From Dimorphilus gyrociliatus (taxonomy: Eukaryota; Annelida; Polychaeta; Dinophilidae), in NCBI GenBank assembly GCA_904063045.1, contig CAJFCJ010000020.1:550916-614915 (forward strand): a stretch of 64,000 nt of DNA, in the 5' to 3' direction. The notes beneath the pieces are model-generated. The model saw only the letters and a program-made list of their open reading frames with translations, was not told the DNA's origin and did not search any database. Shown here piece after piece: positions 23,756 through 37,757 of the stretch (the stretch's first letter is position 1; every line of letters begins with the position of its first letter). Both the position numbers and the translations under genes were made by a program.

Positions 23756-26700
23756 CTACCATGGGAATACATCTGGATGATAAGCTTTAACTGAAGCTAG
23801 AACTAAGTAGAGAAGCCATAATATTATCAGAAAGATACTAGATAAGACTTTTCCCACAGTGGATCCTCCTAATTCTCCTCCTACGAACTATTTTTTAAAG
23901 AAAAGATCAGATTTTGCGTTTTCTACTGTAGTTTATACTTACTCTCCGCCGAAGAAGCAGCAAAATTATACATAGAGTACCAAAAATAGTGAAAATCACT
24001 ACAGAAGAGACCAGATTATTTGTCTTCACTTTGAATTCTGTCTTCGTAGCTGCGGCGTAAATGGCGCTTATAACCCATGGTAAACCTAAGCCAAGAAATA
24101 CGTTGACACTGTTACTTCCGGTCACATTGGCTATAGCGGCATCGGCATGTTGATCATTTTGAGCAGCCGATTTTGATGCAAAAGTGTCGGGTAGACTTGT
24201 ACCCAATGCGATTAATGTAATCCCAGCTACGGCTGGCTTAAGTTGAATTACACAACTTAGCAAACCGGAGAGCTGTTCGACAAAGAGTGTTAATCCGCCA
24301 ATAACGAGCACAGAGACGACGAAAGTTGGCCATGCCCCCAGGTATTTTCTAAGTGAAAGAAAATGCATGTACACCCGTGAGTCTTTCTGTATTTTATTAA
24401 ATTACTGAGATGCCTTACGTTGGAGGGATGAAAGCAAAAAGAACTTTCCAGAGAAAAGACAGGAAGTGCATGACGTAGTCACTCCAAGTCATATCGTCAG
24501 CGTCAATAATCATCGCGCTTTTATATAGAGAAAAAAATGTAAACAGATTAGTGATAGATATTAACACAAGCTGTTCTTTAATAAACCGTGTAAATATAAT
24601 GTTAAGTTTTTGGCCTAGAAAAGAACCTTTCAAAGATTTCTATTCAAGATTTTCTTTCTCTCTATCTGTTAGCATATATACAGTATACAGTATGTCTGCC
24701 TGTCTTGTCCTTTCTCTCTCGCTCTCATTCTCTAGCTATCTGTCCTTTCATTACTCTTTCCAATGAGAAGAGAAAATAAAGTAAACTTCTCAAGTGTGTT
24801 TTAAGAGTACCAGCCGAATTTACTTGCCTACTTCACATAAGCATAAAATATTCAATAAATATCAAAGACTCATTAGTTCAGTATGCTAAGGGCACATAAT
24901 AGAAGAATGTTTTTTATGTATGAAAACTATATACTTTTTAAATTGATCAGCCCAACCATCCTCCTTTTCCTCGTCATCTTCAATAATATCTGCTAAATCA
25001 CCTTCAAGTTTATCAGACGAGAGAAATACCATTGCAGAGGCGTGTTTTCCTATTTTGGCTCCAATACTAGGATTTCTTAGACAAACAATGAAATTTTTGT
25101 TCTCCTGTAAGAGTTAAAGGAAAGTAATATTATTAACAGTTAAGAAGGTATAGATAAATATGTGGACATGCACTACGTAAAAGGAAAATAAAGGCCTTCT
25201 ATTTATGCTATTAAGTCATTTTACGAAATTGATCGCTTATTTTTAGCTAAGAATTAAGTAAATATATATAATATATCACAGGATAAATGACGTAGTATAT
25301 ATTTTCTATAATCCATTGAAGGATTCTTAAAGTTTGATTGAATTCGCTATTAAAATTAGTTACTTTAGAAGATTTGTTAATTTCAAATCTTATCTTCTTG
25401 CTAGTTTCTTCGTTTCCAAAGTCTATCTCTTCATCAAATGTTACGTAGTCTACTCCATCTTCAATCTTTTCACCGCCTTTTGCAGTGCCATCACTGTTTC
25501 AACGTTAATTAGTTAACTTAATTAGCAATTTTCTTTCTTTTGATCCAGCTAAATGTACTTACAGGGTCAAACATTCAACTGTAACCTTCCCATCTGCGCC
25601 ATTTTTCCTAACAATGGTTACAGAAACAGATCCATCGGAACCACCGTAATACTGAACTTTTTCAAACTCAAATTCACCTGGTTCTATAGAAAATACATAA
25701 AGGAGAGGCTTGTAATAAACAAGTACTTTTTTCCCCGTCTAATAATTAATTTCATTTATACCATCGTCATCGATTATTGTCACTCTGGCAATGTTTGGAT
25801 CACCAATGCCAGCATCTCCTTTTGCGTTCTTGAGAAGAACGTAAAAGTCTACATTTCCTTCATATTGAGCATCGTTTATCACTGTAATAGGTATTTTCTT
25901 TTGAAAATCGTTAGGATCAAATTGTAAAGTTCCTCTTGCTGGTTTAAAATCTTTGTCGAATTTTGCTGATCCCTCTCTAGTTTCGTACTCAACAGACACA
26001 ACACCTTTGTGTACTAGTTCACCGTCCATACAAGGCTTAATAACTCCATTCTGAAAGGAAGTTTCCTTTTCTTCCTCATTTTTCAAGCCACCATTCTAAA
26101 TGTCAATCAAAAATTCAATAAGTAAAAAAACGATTTCCTCAAGATAGAAATGGGAAAACTGTACCGGAAGTTTCAAGGTTGATTTTGTCTTTTGCCTGAA
26201 AAAAAGTTAATTAGTGCATCTAGATGTTATATGAGAGTTAGATAGTTTGAAGAAAACTTTCGATACTTACGGTTTTCTTCGATGAAAAAGCACATCAATC
26301 TCGATAATTTCTTTACTCTCTAATACTGAATAACTTGGAGATGCAAAAGTAAATTTACCACATAAATCCTCTGTCAGAAAGAAATGGAAAAGTTCTTTTA
26401 AAGCGATTATTTTAAATAAAACAGATAATTAAAAAAATAAAAAAAAAACAAAGTGCAAAAAATAATTGATTTTATATCTTTTCTCGTCAGAGCAGGCAAT
26501 AGAGCATTATTCATGTTCTATTATCACTTTTTTCAGTTCAAAACGTAAAAAAACAGGTATTGGAAAATATGAAGGTGGGTGGATAAAAGACGGAAGGACA
26601 GACAGAGAGAGAAAGAGGACGGGAGGAGGGGGACTTGAGAACTAATGGGAGAAAGGGAATTCAAGTAATATATAATATTAAGGTGAAATTTTTGCGATCA

Positions 26701-29700
26701 TACGAAAAAAATCTATAATTATGGTTTTTATTATCTTTGCACTTTTTTTTCTTTTTGTTCATAAGAGGTATAAAAAGATAATTATTCTCTTATGCTCCTT
26801 ATATATATATATATATATATTTCCTTATATAAATTCATATATAAATTTATACTGTATATATATAATTTATATATGTATATATTATGATTATTCAAATGAA
26901 ACAAAATTTGAAAATATAAGAAAAAACGTAGTTTTTAATAATAATAAAATTATTAAAAAAAAGCAATAAAAAATTTAAAAAACACTAAATGTGTATATTT
27001 TCTAGAAATAAAGATTTTTTTTAAATGATTTTTGTTTTTTTAAAAAAAAAATTAGTTAAGGAAAAATAAACTATATTATTTTAATATTTCTTTGTGAATG
27101 TATAAAAAAAAATGTGTTAACTAAATTGTGTTTGAATTAGATAACTTTTAAAATACTTTAAATATTCTTTCATAGTGTTTTCTGTTTGTTTTTGTGTTTT
27201 ATTTTTATTTATTTTTTTTACCTAGCTTCTTCTGTCTCTCTTCCTCTGGATTAGAAGAAATTTGTCAGTATGTAGAATATACGACATGTATATCATTAAT
27301 GTATAAAACTAATTAATTATATTCTAAGTAGATTATAAAAAAGATACTATATAGATTTTAGAAGTATACTCTTTACTGAGATTTATACATAGGATTGATA
27401 CTTAAATTTTTGTCAATAAAATCCCAAATGGTATATTTCGATTGAAATTTACAATAAAATTCCCTACATTGATCTTTAGATGGGAATGATACCATTATTA
27501 ATAAACAAGTAATGGCTTGTTTTCAGAACCTAAGAGAAAATAGTATGGAAACTATCTTCTTTTGTCATAGATTATTTAAACTAGAACCCCATAAAATAAT
27601 TTATATACATAAATTTATATATATATATATATTTCTATACCATTTCGAAAGGGCATATCCCTGTCCTGAATTGCCTGAACCGCGTCTACCATTTTGATTT
27701 TTGAGTGTTGATCTTTTGAATGAGATACTGCTGAATGCTTTTTTCCAGTCATTGATCTTACTACTAGATGTCGAAATCTGGTTAGGAAAAGTAAGGTAAT
27801 GAGTTGAAAATCAAAACTATAAGACTAGTTGAATAGTAATAAAAAAAGACTTTCTGTAATAATAAGTATATCAAATATAACATATTAATATACTATATTA
27901 CTAATAAAAATCAAGTTATTCGTTCTATTGTTTATTCATAATTAAGAAATTAGTTAATTAGGTCATAGATTTGAGAGTGCAATCGAGCGTGCACATCAAT
28001 CAATCGATAACCAATTAAATATATACAAAACTTTGATAATGCTAATCAATAAACGATTTTATTATGTGAAGAACTTTGTCCGGAATAGGTTTTTTTCTAT
28101 TATATTTTCTTAAATCAATAAACGTTTTACGCGGTTGCGTGCCATTATTTCAAGGCTTACAATTCTTAAAAAAAAGTCTAATTTATTTAATTATAAACTA
28201 TTTTTTATTACTCTAATCCCTATATTCATAAAAACAAAAGACAATAAAGAAAAGAATTAGCTTATTGAAATATCGGGGAGAGGAAAAGATACACTAATAT
28301 CGACTTATAGAATGAAAGAAGGATGGAAAAAGTTTTTAATAGTTGTCGTAATGTATAGATATTTTCCACTTCGTCTGCCATAAATACACAAAGTATTAAG
28401 AGAAGGAACAATGAAAGTGAGATCTTGAAAAACCTACATATCTAATAGATCGTGCATATTTTATTAACTTGATTACTTCTAATGCAGTTTGACGAAATAT
28501 ATCTATCCATTGAGTTGACAGAGAACATTTAATGTTGAAAACAGTTTACACATGAATAAATTATATTCTATACTTGGCTAAAAAAATTACAAATTAAGTC
28601 TACACAAGTCGTTACATTAAGGAAATGACAACAATTATTCACCTGAACCGGTTGCTGGATTAATTATAAAAAAGATATATATATATATATAAAGTGATGC
28701 ACATATATATATATATGTGTATGTATATACATGTAAATATATATATATAGATATATATATATACATAGTAAAAAAGAAACAGTATAATAAATTATAGACA
28801 GTTATTAAGTATAGTACTACTAAAAAAATAGATAAACTATAAAAATATTCAAGGAAAGTACGCAGCATTATTCAAAAACATTAATATATATATTATACGG
28901 GTATGTACAATTTATGGTTCATACGCCATTAATATAAACATTTCGTGCCTTGTGTCCTAGATTTTATTATTTAATTTACATTTGCTATATTATATCTACA
29001 CAGTATACTTTATTGACTATATTAAGACTATTAAATTTTTATAAGATCAAACTAATAGTTGATCAAAGAAGATTGTTGGTTAAATTTTCAATATCATCTT
29101 TTCAACAGGTATTTAGTTTATCAGCCCTACTATATTACTACTAGACTTTGCTAAAACAAACGTAAGCGAGGGAGAAAAAAGGAAAAAAAGGTTGTTAATT
29201 CTTGAATTGTTTGACTCGAGTATATCAAGCAAGCTAAATACATAATATTAAATATTAAAGAAACATTTCAATTGATTTAGGATAATATACTTAGAAGTAG
29301 TTTACTAACGTATTAAACTAAAAAAAAGCAATAAATTTGTGAATTTTTGCAATATTTAAAGAATTGGAAACGTATCCTTTAAAGTCATAAATACTTAAAT
29401 AAATCATAGTTTGTTCTTTTTTTATAGATATACTTTATCAGAAAAAGAAAAAAGATAAAGAAATGGTGTTAATCTCCTATTAATACGATATATATCAGTG
29501 TAAGAAGAAGGAGAAAACTACGGTTTTTTATTTCAATTTTCATAAATGATTTATAGCGTGTTTAGGCTAACCTTTCAAAGACAATTAGCCTGGTTCCTAA
29601 ACTTTTATATATATATATATATGCATATATACAAAAATACAATTTCCAGACTATATAACAATAAATACTTTATAAGAATAGGCTTATAAATAATAAAGAA

Positions 29701-32700
29701 TAATTTAAAGAATTATTTTCACTATAATTTCAAATTGTTTATATATAAATTATTGAAAATTATATAGAATTAAGGACTATGAATGTAAGTACATATTCAC
29801 TCTTTTTGCAATAGTTATAGTTTAATAATTTGTGCTAAATTAATATAAATTGTATAGTTTCATTTCCGTTTTATACTATTAATTATTCTTAATAAAAAAA
29901 AATTATTGCTACTGAAAATTATACTGGTATTGCACGCTAGATTTGGATTATAGGGAATGATTTCATTTAATGCTTACCTTGCCCGTGACGTATTTGATTG
30001 AACAATACTGTTTTCTCTAATTCTCATGACTGAATTCGCTCTTGAACTTTCAGACGAAATATCGTCTTTCATTAAACTGTAAATAGTAAAAGAAAATACA
30101 TTAAAAATTCTTAAGTAACTGTTTGTTTAGTAAGCAATTTTAAGATTCATTCTCTATGTATGCACTACACATAGGATTCTTTTTTATATAGAAGCTATTT
30201 TCAAAGGTGATTAATAACAATGAAATGAGTGCAGTTTTTCCTACAGTATTTGAAAAATAATCCATTTATTGGACACTCCTCTATACATTAAATATTATAG
30301 AATAATGTCTTCTGCGTGCATTGCAGAAGTGTTGGTAAAGGGAAAAAGTGCTTTAAGTAGTCATTTATTCGATGAAATATCTTCAGAGAATGATCCTTTC
30401 ATTAATTGCCATTAAACATACGAACGTATGTCTAAATTTGGCATAATTTTAAAAGCTTTTCCTTCTAAATTTATAACACTTTTAATGCCTTCTCTTTCAT
30501 ATTCTTTGAACAGAAAAGAAACTAGAAAAATTTCTATTAAAAGATGGGAAAAATTAAAAAAAAGAACTGTAAGATAAAGTAGAAAATTTAGCTAAAGAGA
30601 AATAAAAACACAAGTGATATATATACTAATACATCCGTCATTTTTTAACCTCTTTTAATTATATATAAAAACGTTTTTAAAGTGGGAAAATGTGAAATGT
30701 ATAAAACAAAAAAAGTATAAAAAAACAAAACAATCTAAGCTAAAGAGATTGTTCATTCTTTCTTCGTTTTATAAGTTGTGTGAAAAAAGTTTTAGCTTTT
30801 CAAGTAAAAAAAATAAGATACAGTATATAGGACAAATTGAAAATAATAAAAAATAAAACAAAGGCAGATTCTATACAGTAATTGGTTTATATTTTAATTT
30901 TTTTTGTTTGTTTTTGGAGTATTAAAGCTAGGAAACTGTGAGAAACTTACTCCGTCTGGCTGTTCCTTATACTAGCTTTACTGAAAATTATCACAAGTTT
31001 TAATTAATTTATGTTTTTTTTCCATTTTGTTTTTGGAATTTTAAAAAGATTTTTAATTAAAATATTAATTAAATAAATAAATACTATAAATATAATATTA
31101 TTAAAGAAAAAATACAATTAATATATGAAATAAATATCTTAATACCATAAAAGAAATAATATTATATCAACAATTTTGTTATAAAACTCTACTATAAAGT
31201 TTTTGAACTATTCAGCTTGAATAAGACGAATTATCGACAGCTTACAGTGATTATAGCCTACAAGTCTATTCTAATTAACAAGCTTACCCCCTACCCTCCT
31301 CTCGACCTATACTCTCAACCGCGCCTATCGCACCTACCCCACCGCAAGTTTCACTTATTTGCATTTATGTTCTAGTAATCTTTTGTATCTATAAAAGCAT
31401 TGTAATTACTAGAATTGGATTTTACATTATAGACGAAACGAAATAATAGAAGGAAATATACAGTTGTTTTTTTTACTAGTAAAGCTATAAAATACATTAT
31501 ATAACTTTTAGGCTTAAAGAAAATTGAAAAACTGTTAATAAACTACGTTATATATTCTATTCTATTTTTTTCTCTTCTTATTATACTTTAAATGAAGCGC
31601 AGTAGAAAGTGTTTTTTTATTGAAAATCAAAAAGTATATTTCGTAAAGCTGTTAATGTTGTAAACATTGGTAGAAATTTCACACTCTGCTCACCGACCGA
31701 TCGTTAACTTTTATATTTATTGTCGCTCTATTCTCGACTGACACAATATTACTTTATCGATGAAATAAAACTTTTGCTTTTTTTTTATAATTTTCCCTTT
31801 TTTTTTTTTAAAAAAAATTGTTCTTTCTTTTTTTTTTTAATGTTCAATAAAATAAGTATTATAGAGATATTAATAAATATAATAAGAATAATTTGTTTTA
31901 TAGGAAATTTACCTTATTCGTCTTTCCTTCTGAATTTGTTGAAATTCTTTAGCGAATTCTGGCATAACGCTTTTCCTTCTTGTATTTGATTGAAGGATTC
32001 TTAGCTATACGTCGGTAGATGAAGAGAGATGATTGATGAGAGTTTTAATTGTAGTAATAAAAAAAAAGAAATAAATTAGTTAATTTATATTGCAGTATCT
32101 TTAATTAATCGTATTTCAACATAAATGTGCTAATGCATAAAGAAACTGTTTAATAACGGAGATCAATATTTTAATTTGCTCATCAAAGGCATAGCATTCA
32201 GGGTTGTTGCCTAGATACCATACAGACTGTCCTTATTTTGTATTACTAGTGATCACTATTAACACCAAGCATATTTGTAACTTTCATTTCTATTTATTTT
32301 TTTATTGTTTTGTAGTATCCAGTTGAGATATTCGATTGAAAGTGTTATTCGTATAATTGCTTCTAATAGGCCTTTGATAGATATATCGTAAAACGATTTA
32401 TTTCTGGTATCGACAGAAAATCATTAGCTAATCTATAACGTTTACGTTTAGTTTCGTATAAACGGAAATTTACATACTATTTTGAAAAACTAAAAATGAC
32501 CTTAACAGGCTTTAAATCAATCAAAAATTATTGTTCTCCTTCTTTTATTTCATTATTTTATCATTTTACACTCCACTGTAATTTTTCAATTGCCCTGAAC
32601 TGTATATATACGATTAATTAAGGACCCTTTACGCTGTGCCTATCAATTATTGTTTAATATGATACGTGATAAGTTCGCAATAAAGTGTTTAAACGGTGAT

Positions 32701-33144
32701 TAACTCAAAAGAAAAATTATTGATGTGTCTACCGCAAAATAAAATAAAAAACAATACTGCAAAACGAAAGATAAACATATCAAAAATAATATTAAAAATT
32801 AACGTTCAAGGATAATATGTTTATTAAAGTTTATACTATGCGTTTATAGTTTCTTAATGATAATATTTTAAAAGCCATACAAAAACATAAACTATATTTA
32901 TATAATTCAAGCGCCAAAACAGAATGACAATAAAGAAAATGTCAATAATAACAGTGCTAAGAAAAATATTCCCTCCTTCCCTTCATACTCACTTATACGC
33001 AATATGTACAAGTGTATATGTTATCGGATTTTTTGAAATTATTAGAGATAATCCGCATAAAAATATCAAGAAGGGAGAGGAAGCTGATAGAAACGCTAGG
33101 CACGCACACTGACATATATAGAAAAGAGTATATCATATATATAT

Positions 33145-33182
<38 letters not shown>

Positions 33183-35748
33183 TTGATATTAAGCCTTATT
33201 CTTGTTTTTACTCTGCTTTTCCGTTTATATTTTATACTTACAGTGAATAATCTCTGTTTAAAACGACGAATTTGTTTCGTTTGTAAAGAGAAAATTAATT
33301 CAAAAAGAAATATATATATATAAATTTATATATATATATATATTAAAAGTTATAGAAAAACGTTATTAATAATAGACATTAATATATGCATTGAAGATAT
33401 ACATATCTTTATTAATTATCATTAATAATTAATAAAAATGTATAGTATACTTATATTGATTAGTGAAATCTTAGATAATATTAATAATTGCAAATTGTAT
33501 GATGTTTTACTCTATATGAATTAAGTATCATCTTTCATACTTTGATATAAGAATAAGGGCTAAAAAGGTAGGGAATTGAAGTTTTTTATTACTTAGTCGT
33601 AATCAAGGCGTTATCTATATGATCATTTACGTTTTAAATATGATATTTACGTATAATTCATAATAATATTAATAATGGTCATAATTTTTTTCTCCTTCTT
33701 TTAGCGCAAAAATCAGTAACAAGTTATTAAAAAATCAACATATAATTATTAGAGTACTTGTTATATATTCCTTTTATTTTAACCATATTTCTGCTTTAAG
33801 CACTATTGATTTAACATTTTATATAAAGCATGAAAAGAATATAGTAAAACCTAATATTAGGTTTTTGAGCTATATATATAGCTATATATATTTAGAATAT
33901 ATTATTATTTTTATATTAATTTTCTATTCTAAATTCTATTAAAACTTAAAGAAAATTAACAGAATAAGAGAATTTATTAATCAACTTGAATAATTTACCG
34001 ATATCTTATATAAACGATCTTTTCTATTACTCTATAAACAAATTAGAAAATTGCGTCTAATCTTAACTCTTTACACCTTTTGTTCTTTTTTATTTAATGA
34101 GAGAAAATGAAGGGAGAGAAAAGAGAAGTTCAGGTGTATTTGAGAGCGTAATTGGCGAGTTGAACACGTTCAAATCACATTATGGTCTGTTCAAACAAAA
34201 TTCTAAGGCATGAAAAGAAGGCGAAACTTATAAGTATTAAAATATACGATCGAACAACTTTTTCAAAGCCAATATAAAAAATTCTAACAGCTACAGTAAC
34301 GGATTAATATTGTTTAGATGTGTTTATAGGTTGGCCCCATTTAAGTGGACAGATATAATGTATTTGACCAAATGTCTTCACCCGCTATTTGTTAATACAC
34401 ACAGACATATAGATATATATTAATATACAATATCTATAACGCTCTATATATGTGTATACTAAAATGACAAACTAGATAATCTGATAAATATGTTATTAGT
34501 CTATCAAGTTTTTATGAAAACATCATTTTTTTCTTATAAATTATTCTACTTTATAAGATTATGAGAAAAATGTAAATAAATTATTGTTTAGTTATCAATA
34601 TCGACTTTTAATGTATAAAATAATATATACAGTATATATATACTTTATATTCAAGATCTACCGATCAAAGTTAGATACTCTCTTTTTTATCCCTTCACTT
34701 AATAACCTGCTTACTAAAGATATTCTCGTCCGAATAATAACTTTTGTCATCATTCGCTTTTTTCCCAATTGTATAACACTATTATAGAATATAAAGAATC
34801 TCTAAAGTTCTTTCATTCTACCGCAAATATAAAAGTAAAAGTTGAAACCATACATTAAACTCCTAGTTTCGTGTCTGCTGAAACGATTGCCTTAGCTCAT
34901 TAACGTAATCAAATAATCTGAAACGTAGTTAACGACGACTATTTCCATGCAAAACCTCAAAAAAAAAACGCTTTCCTTGTTAACTCTTACAGTAGCAAAA
35001 AAAGAAAGTTGAAACAAACCGATTGAGTCCTTTCGACGTCCACAGAACTCTTATGGCATTTGTATATCCAGAAACCATTATCCATCGCATAAGCTGTAAG
35101 AACCATTAAAGGAAAGAATGCGAACGTCACCCAAGCTTCCCACATGTCAATTACGCCTGGTGTCGAAAACCTTACTACAATCAACATCCATATATAAGCG
35201 AAAATCGACCAAACTGATGTTAGAAGAAAGACTCCCAACTCTTTAATTTTCTTCGGCTCACCCCCATCCACCACTAAAATACAAATTGCCGTAATAATTA
35301 ACAGATTAAATGCCGCTGATCCTATAATTGTAAAAGTTCCAAGACCATCTCCTTCATCCTCTTTGCCTAATTTTTGGGCGGTTTCTCCTATAGCTAATAA
35401 GATTTCGGGTGCAGAACTACCGAATGCCATCAAAGTGAGATTAGCCACCGTTTCATTCCATACGAAGACTTCTACCTCTTTTACTTTACCTTCTTCTTCG
35501 TCGTATTTTTTGATTGTTTTCTTCTTGGCTGTTATCGATTCGATCGAGCACATGAACACGTCACTGGCGATCGCTATACCGAGGAATAAATAGATCAAGG
35601 CGACGATATATAGGAATCCACGAACACCTTCGTGCCACAAGTTTTCTGCAGGTAGTAGGAGCCATGATGAGCAATGTTCGTCTCCCGCTTCGACAAATTC
35701 AACAATATATCCTCTCGAGTAATTCGTATAAAAGGTCTCCTTCGACAT
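23756..35748 (-). CDS. SLC8: Sodium/calcium exchanger, SLC8 (NCX) family
   Basis: Fourteen exons: 35748-35020, 32004-31913, 30980-30951, 30076-29978, 27777-27641, 26370-26271, 26195-26165, 26095-25762, 25683-25563, 25493-25364, 25104-24935, 24517-24419, 24348-23943 and 23887-23756, all in phase, about 869 residues. An in-frame TAA lies upstream of the ATG. Alpha-1 repeat: [15 protein letters not shown] (102-116) and [14 protein letters not shown] (137-150). Alpha-2 repeat: [12 protein letters not shown] (738-749) and [12 protein letters not shown] (766-777). The cytosolic loop holds a short basic region ([12 protein letters not shown]), a CalX-beta domain 1 ending TIIDDDG, and a CalX-beta domain 2. 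The protein exchanges about three Na+ for one Ca2+ across the plasma membrane, with CalX-beta domains as the Ca2+ sensors. Introns at the front of the loop are kilobases long, unlike elsewhere. The 92-bp second exon is the least certain. Confidence 0.93.
31283..31350. other. Pyrimidine/C-rich island in NCX intron
   Basis: A C-rich stretch, conspicuous against the surrounding AT-rich intron between NCX exons 2 and 3, about 0.3 kb upstream (in the transcript sense: between exon 2 and the 30-nt exon 3). No other signal was recognised. Confidence 0.35.
33150..33179. repeat. TA dinucleotide microsatellite
   Basis: A TA tract in NCX intron 1. A second, interrupted one lies at 33310-33342. Confidence 0.9.
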
Positions 35749-36338
35749 ATTAACGAAAGAAATTCTTCGATCCTTCAGCTGCCAATCTGATTTATACCCT
35801 TTTTCCTTACCAGCCTTTTAATACTTATTTCTAATTATATAATCATTTACTAAGTTAGTATCTTTGGGCAAAAGTGTTGGTAAGTATTCAAAAACATAGC
35901 TTAAGATCCTCTCTCACATACATTCACTAGCAAGACTGTTTACTAAATAACTAGGCGCATGAACCGCTCTTATCCCTCAGAACGACACCTAGCGGTGGTT
36001 GCCTTGTCCAAGTAGGATTATACATAGGAAAACTTCGATAATCATAAATTTAGCCTATTAATTTTTGAATATTAGATAATTTCCGTTGCCCTTCCTTACA
36101 CAATTAAATAAACATTATGATAAGGATTTCTTACCCTTTTCTTTAAAACTTATTAAATATATAAAAGGAGTCATGTTTTCCCACCTACAAGGAGTACTGA
36201 GGTCGTTTCCGTAGATACAACCATCAAATGAGTAAGTACAGCAGATGTGTAATACCTTCACTAGTTTATTTCAAAAAATAGTAGCATTTGAGTAATATAG
36301 AAACAAATGGTAAAGAGAATTGTGAGATGGATCAACGT
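35749..36338. other. Intergenic, NCX 5' side to coiled-coil gene 3' side
   Basis: About 590 bp that must contain the NCX promoter or an upstream non-coding exon, plus the 3' UTR of the coiled-coil gene. No coding sequence was seen. Confidence 0.5.
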
Positions 36339-37757
36339 TCAATCTACGACATCGTATCCATCGTATGTTTCATATGAATTAGGAACTTCCCGCATATCAT
36401 AACGTCCTTCCATAAACTGATCAGCTAAACGAATACCACCCTCTAAATGTCCATCTGAATAGATATGTATATATTAAATATACTATATTTAAGAATAAAT
36501 GTTAAATACCTTTGGGAAAATTGCAGTTAATACATTTTTTAGCAGTAACATAATTTTCAGCATTACATTTTTTACATTTACTTGTATTGCGTCGATTTAA
36601 AACGGAGGCCTGTAAAGACAAAACAATTTATTAAGAAGTCTATATTTTGTAGTACCGAACTAACCTGTGGAGCTATAGATAAATGTGTATATTGATTCAA
36701 ATTTTCTTCAAGGTTCCTTATAATTTCACATTGGTTTTCATTAATTTTTTCTAATTTAGCTTTTTCTTCAGCGAGTTCCGAAGCCTGAAAAACAATTTCA
36801 TTATTATTAAATTAGAATGGAATTAATCTTCTTATTTTTTCTTACATTTTTACTTAATTTGTTTATTTTTATTTGTTGTTCATGATTAATTCTGTATAAA
36901 TCCGATGTATTCGCATCTCTTATCTGAATGATTAGCGTTTAATAATAAAGCTTGCAAAGTATAGTAATTATATTTATTTTCAAACTTCTTTCGTAGTCGT
37001 CGGAGTCGACTTATCTCCTTTAAGAATTTCTATCTCCAACAATAGCCTCTGCTCATTTTTCATACAAGCTACTAATCTACTTTCAGCCTTATTAGCTCGA
37101 TTATATTCGGTATGGCATTTTTCCTGGAGGTCTTGATATTTACTATTATCTTCTATGGTACAAGACTTTTGGAAGGATAATCTTTCAATTTCAACCTAAG
37201 TTCAATAAACAGACTTAGAGAATATCAAAATACGAAAATAGATTTATATTTTAGTAATATTAATCATCATCATTACTTTTTGTTCTTGAAGTTTATTTTG
37301 TTGCTGTTCAATTATATGTGTAAGATCACTTCGTTCAATCTGTCTCTTCTCAAGTTCTGATATTTGTTTCTAAACGAATATTTACAGAAAAATAATCTCC
37401 CTTTTAGCTACAAAGTATCTTTTCTTACCTTAAGCTGTTTTATTATTGCATCTTTTGATTTGAGAGATTCTAGATGTGTTTTCAACAGTGACAGCTGATC
37501 TGACACAACCTTGAAAGATTTAATAAATGACGGATTGAATATGCCTAATGATTCAATATTCTCTATGGCAGCAACTAGTGTATTAAATGTTTCATTTATC
37601 AATCTTTCGTGTTGTTTCGTTTCTTCACTGTTTTCCTATTTTGATCAAGTATTTCAGAATTTACCTATTTATTCTATTATATCATCATACAAACATTCGA
37701 CATATCTTCCAATTTATACCATGCCGGCACACTATCTACCATATCGGAATCGCTCAT
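36339..37757 (-). CDS. Coiled-coil protein with C-terminal RanBP2/NZF-like zinc motif
   Basis: Eight exons: 37757-37695, 37635-37429, 37369-37277, 37195-36986, 36923-36846, 36784-36665, 36609-36510 and 36454-36339. All are in phase with introns of 36-100 bp, giving about 328 residues. After a short acidic N-terminus, residues of roughly 20-250 are rich in E/K/Q with heptad-like leucines (for example KQISELEKRQIERSDL), suggesting a long coiled coil. Near the C-terminus Cys269, Cys272, Asn276, Cys283 and Cys286 fit C-x2-C-x3-N-x6-C-x2-C, the RanBP2-type/NZF zinc-finger spacing, but the usual Trp before the first Cys is absent. NZF fingers often bind ubiquitin, so an adaptor role is possible but only inferred. 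I could not assign a named orthologue. Confidence 0.75.
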
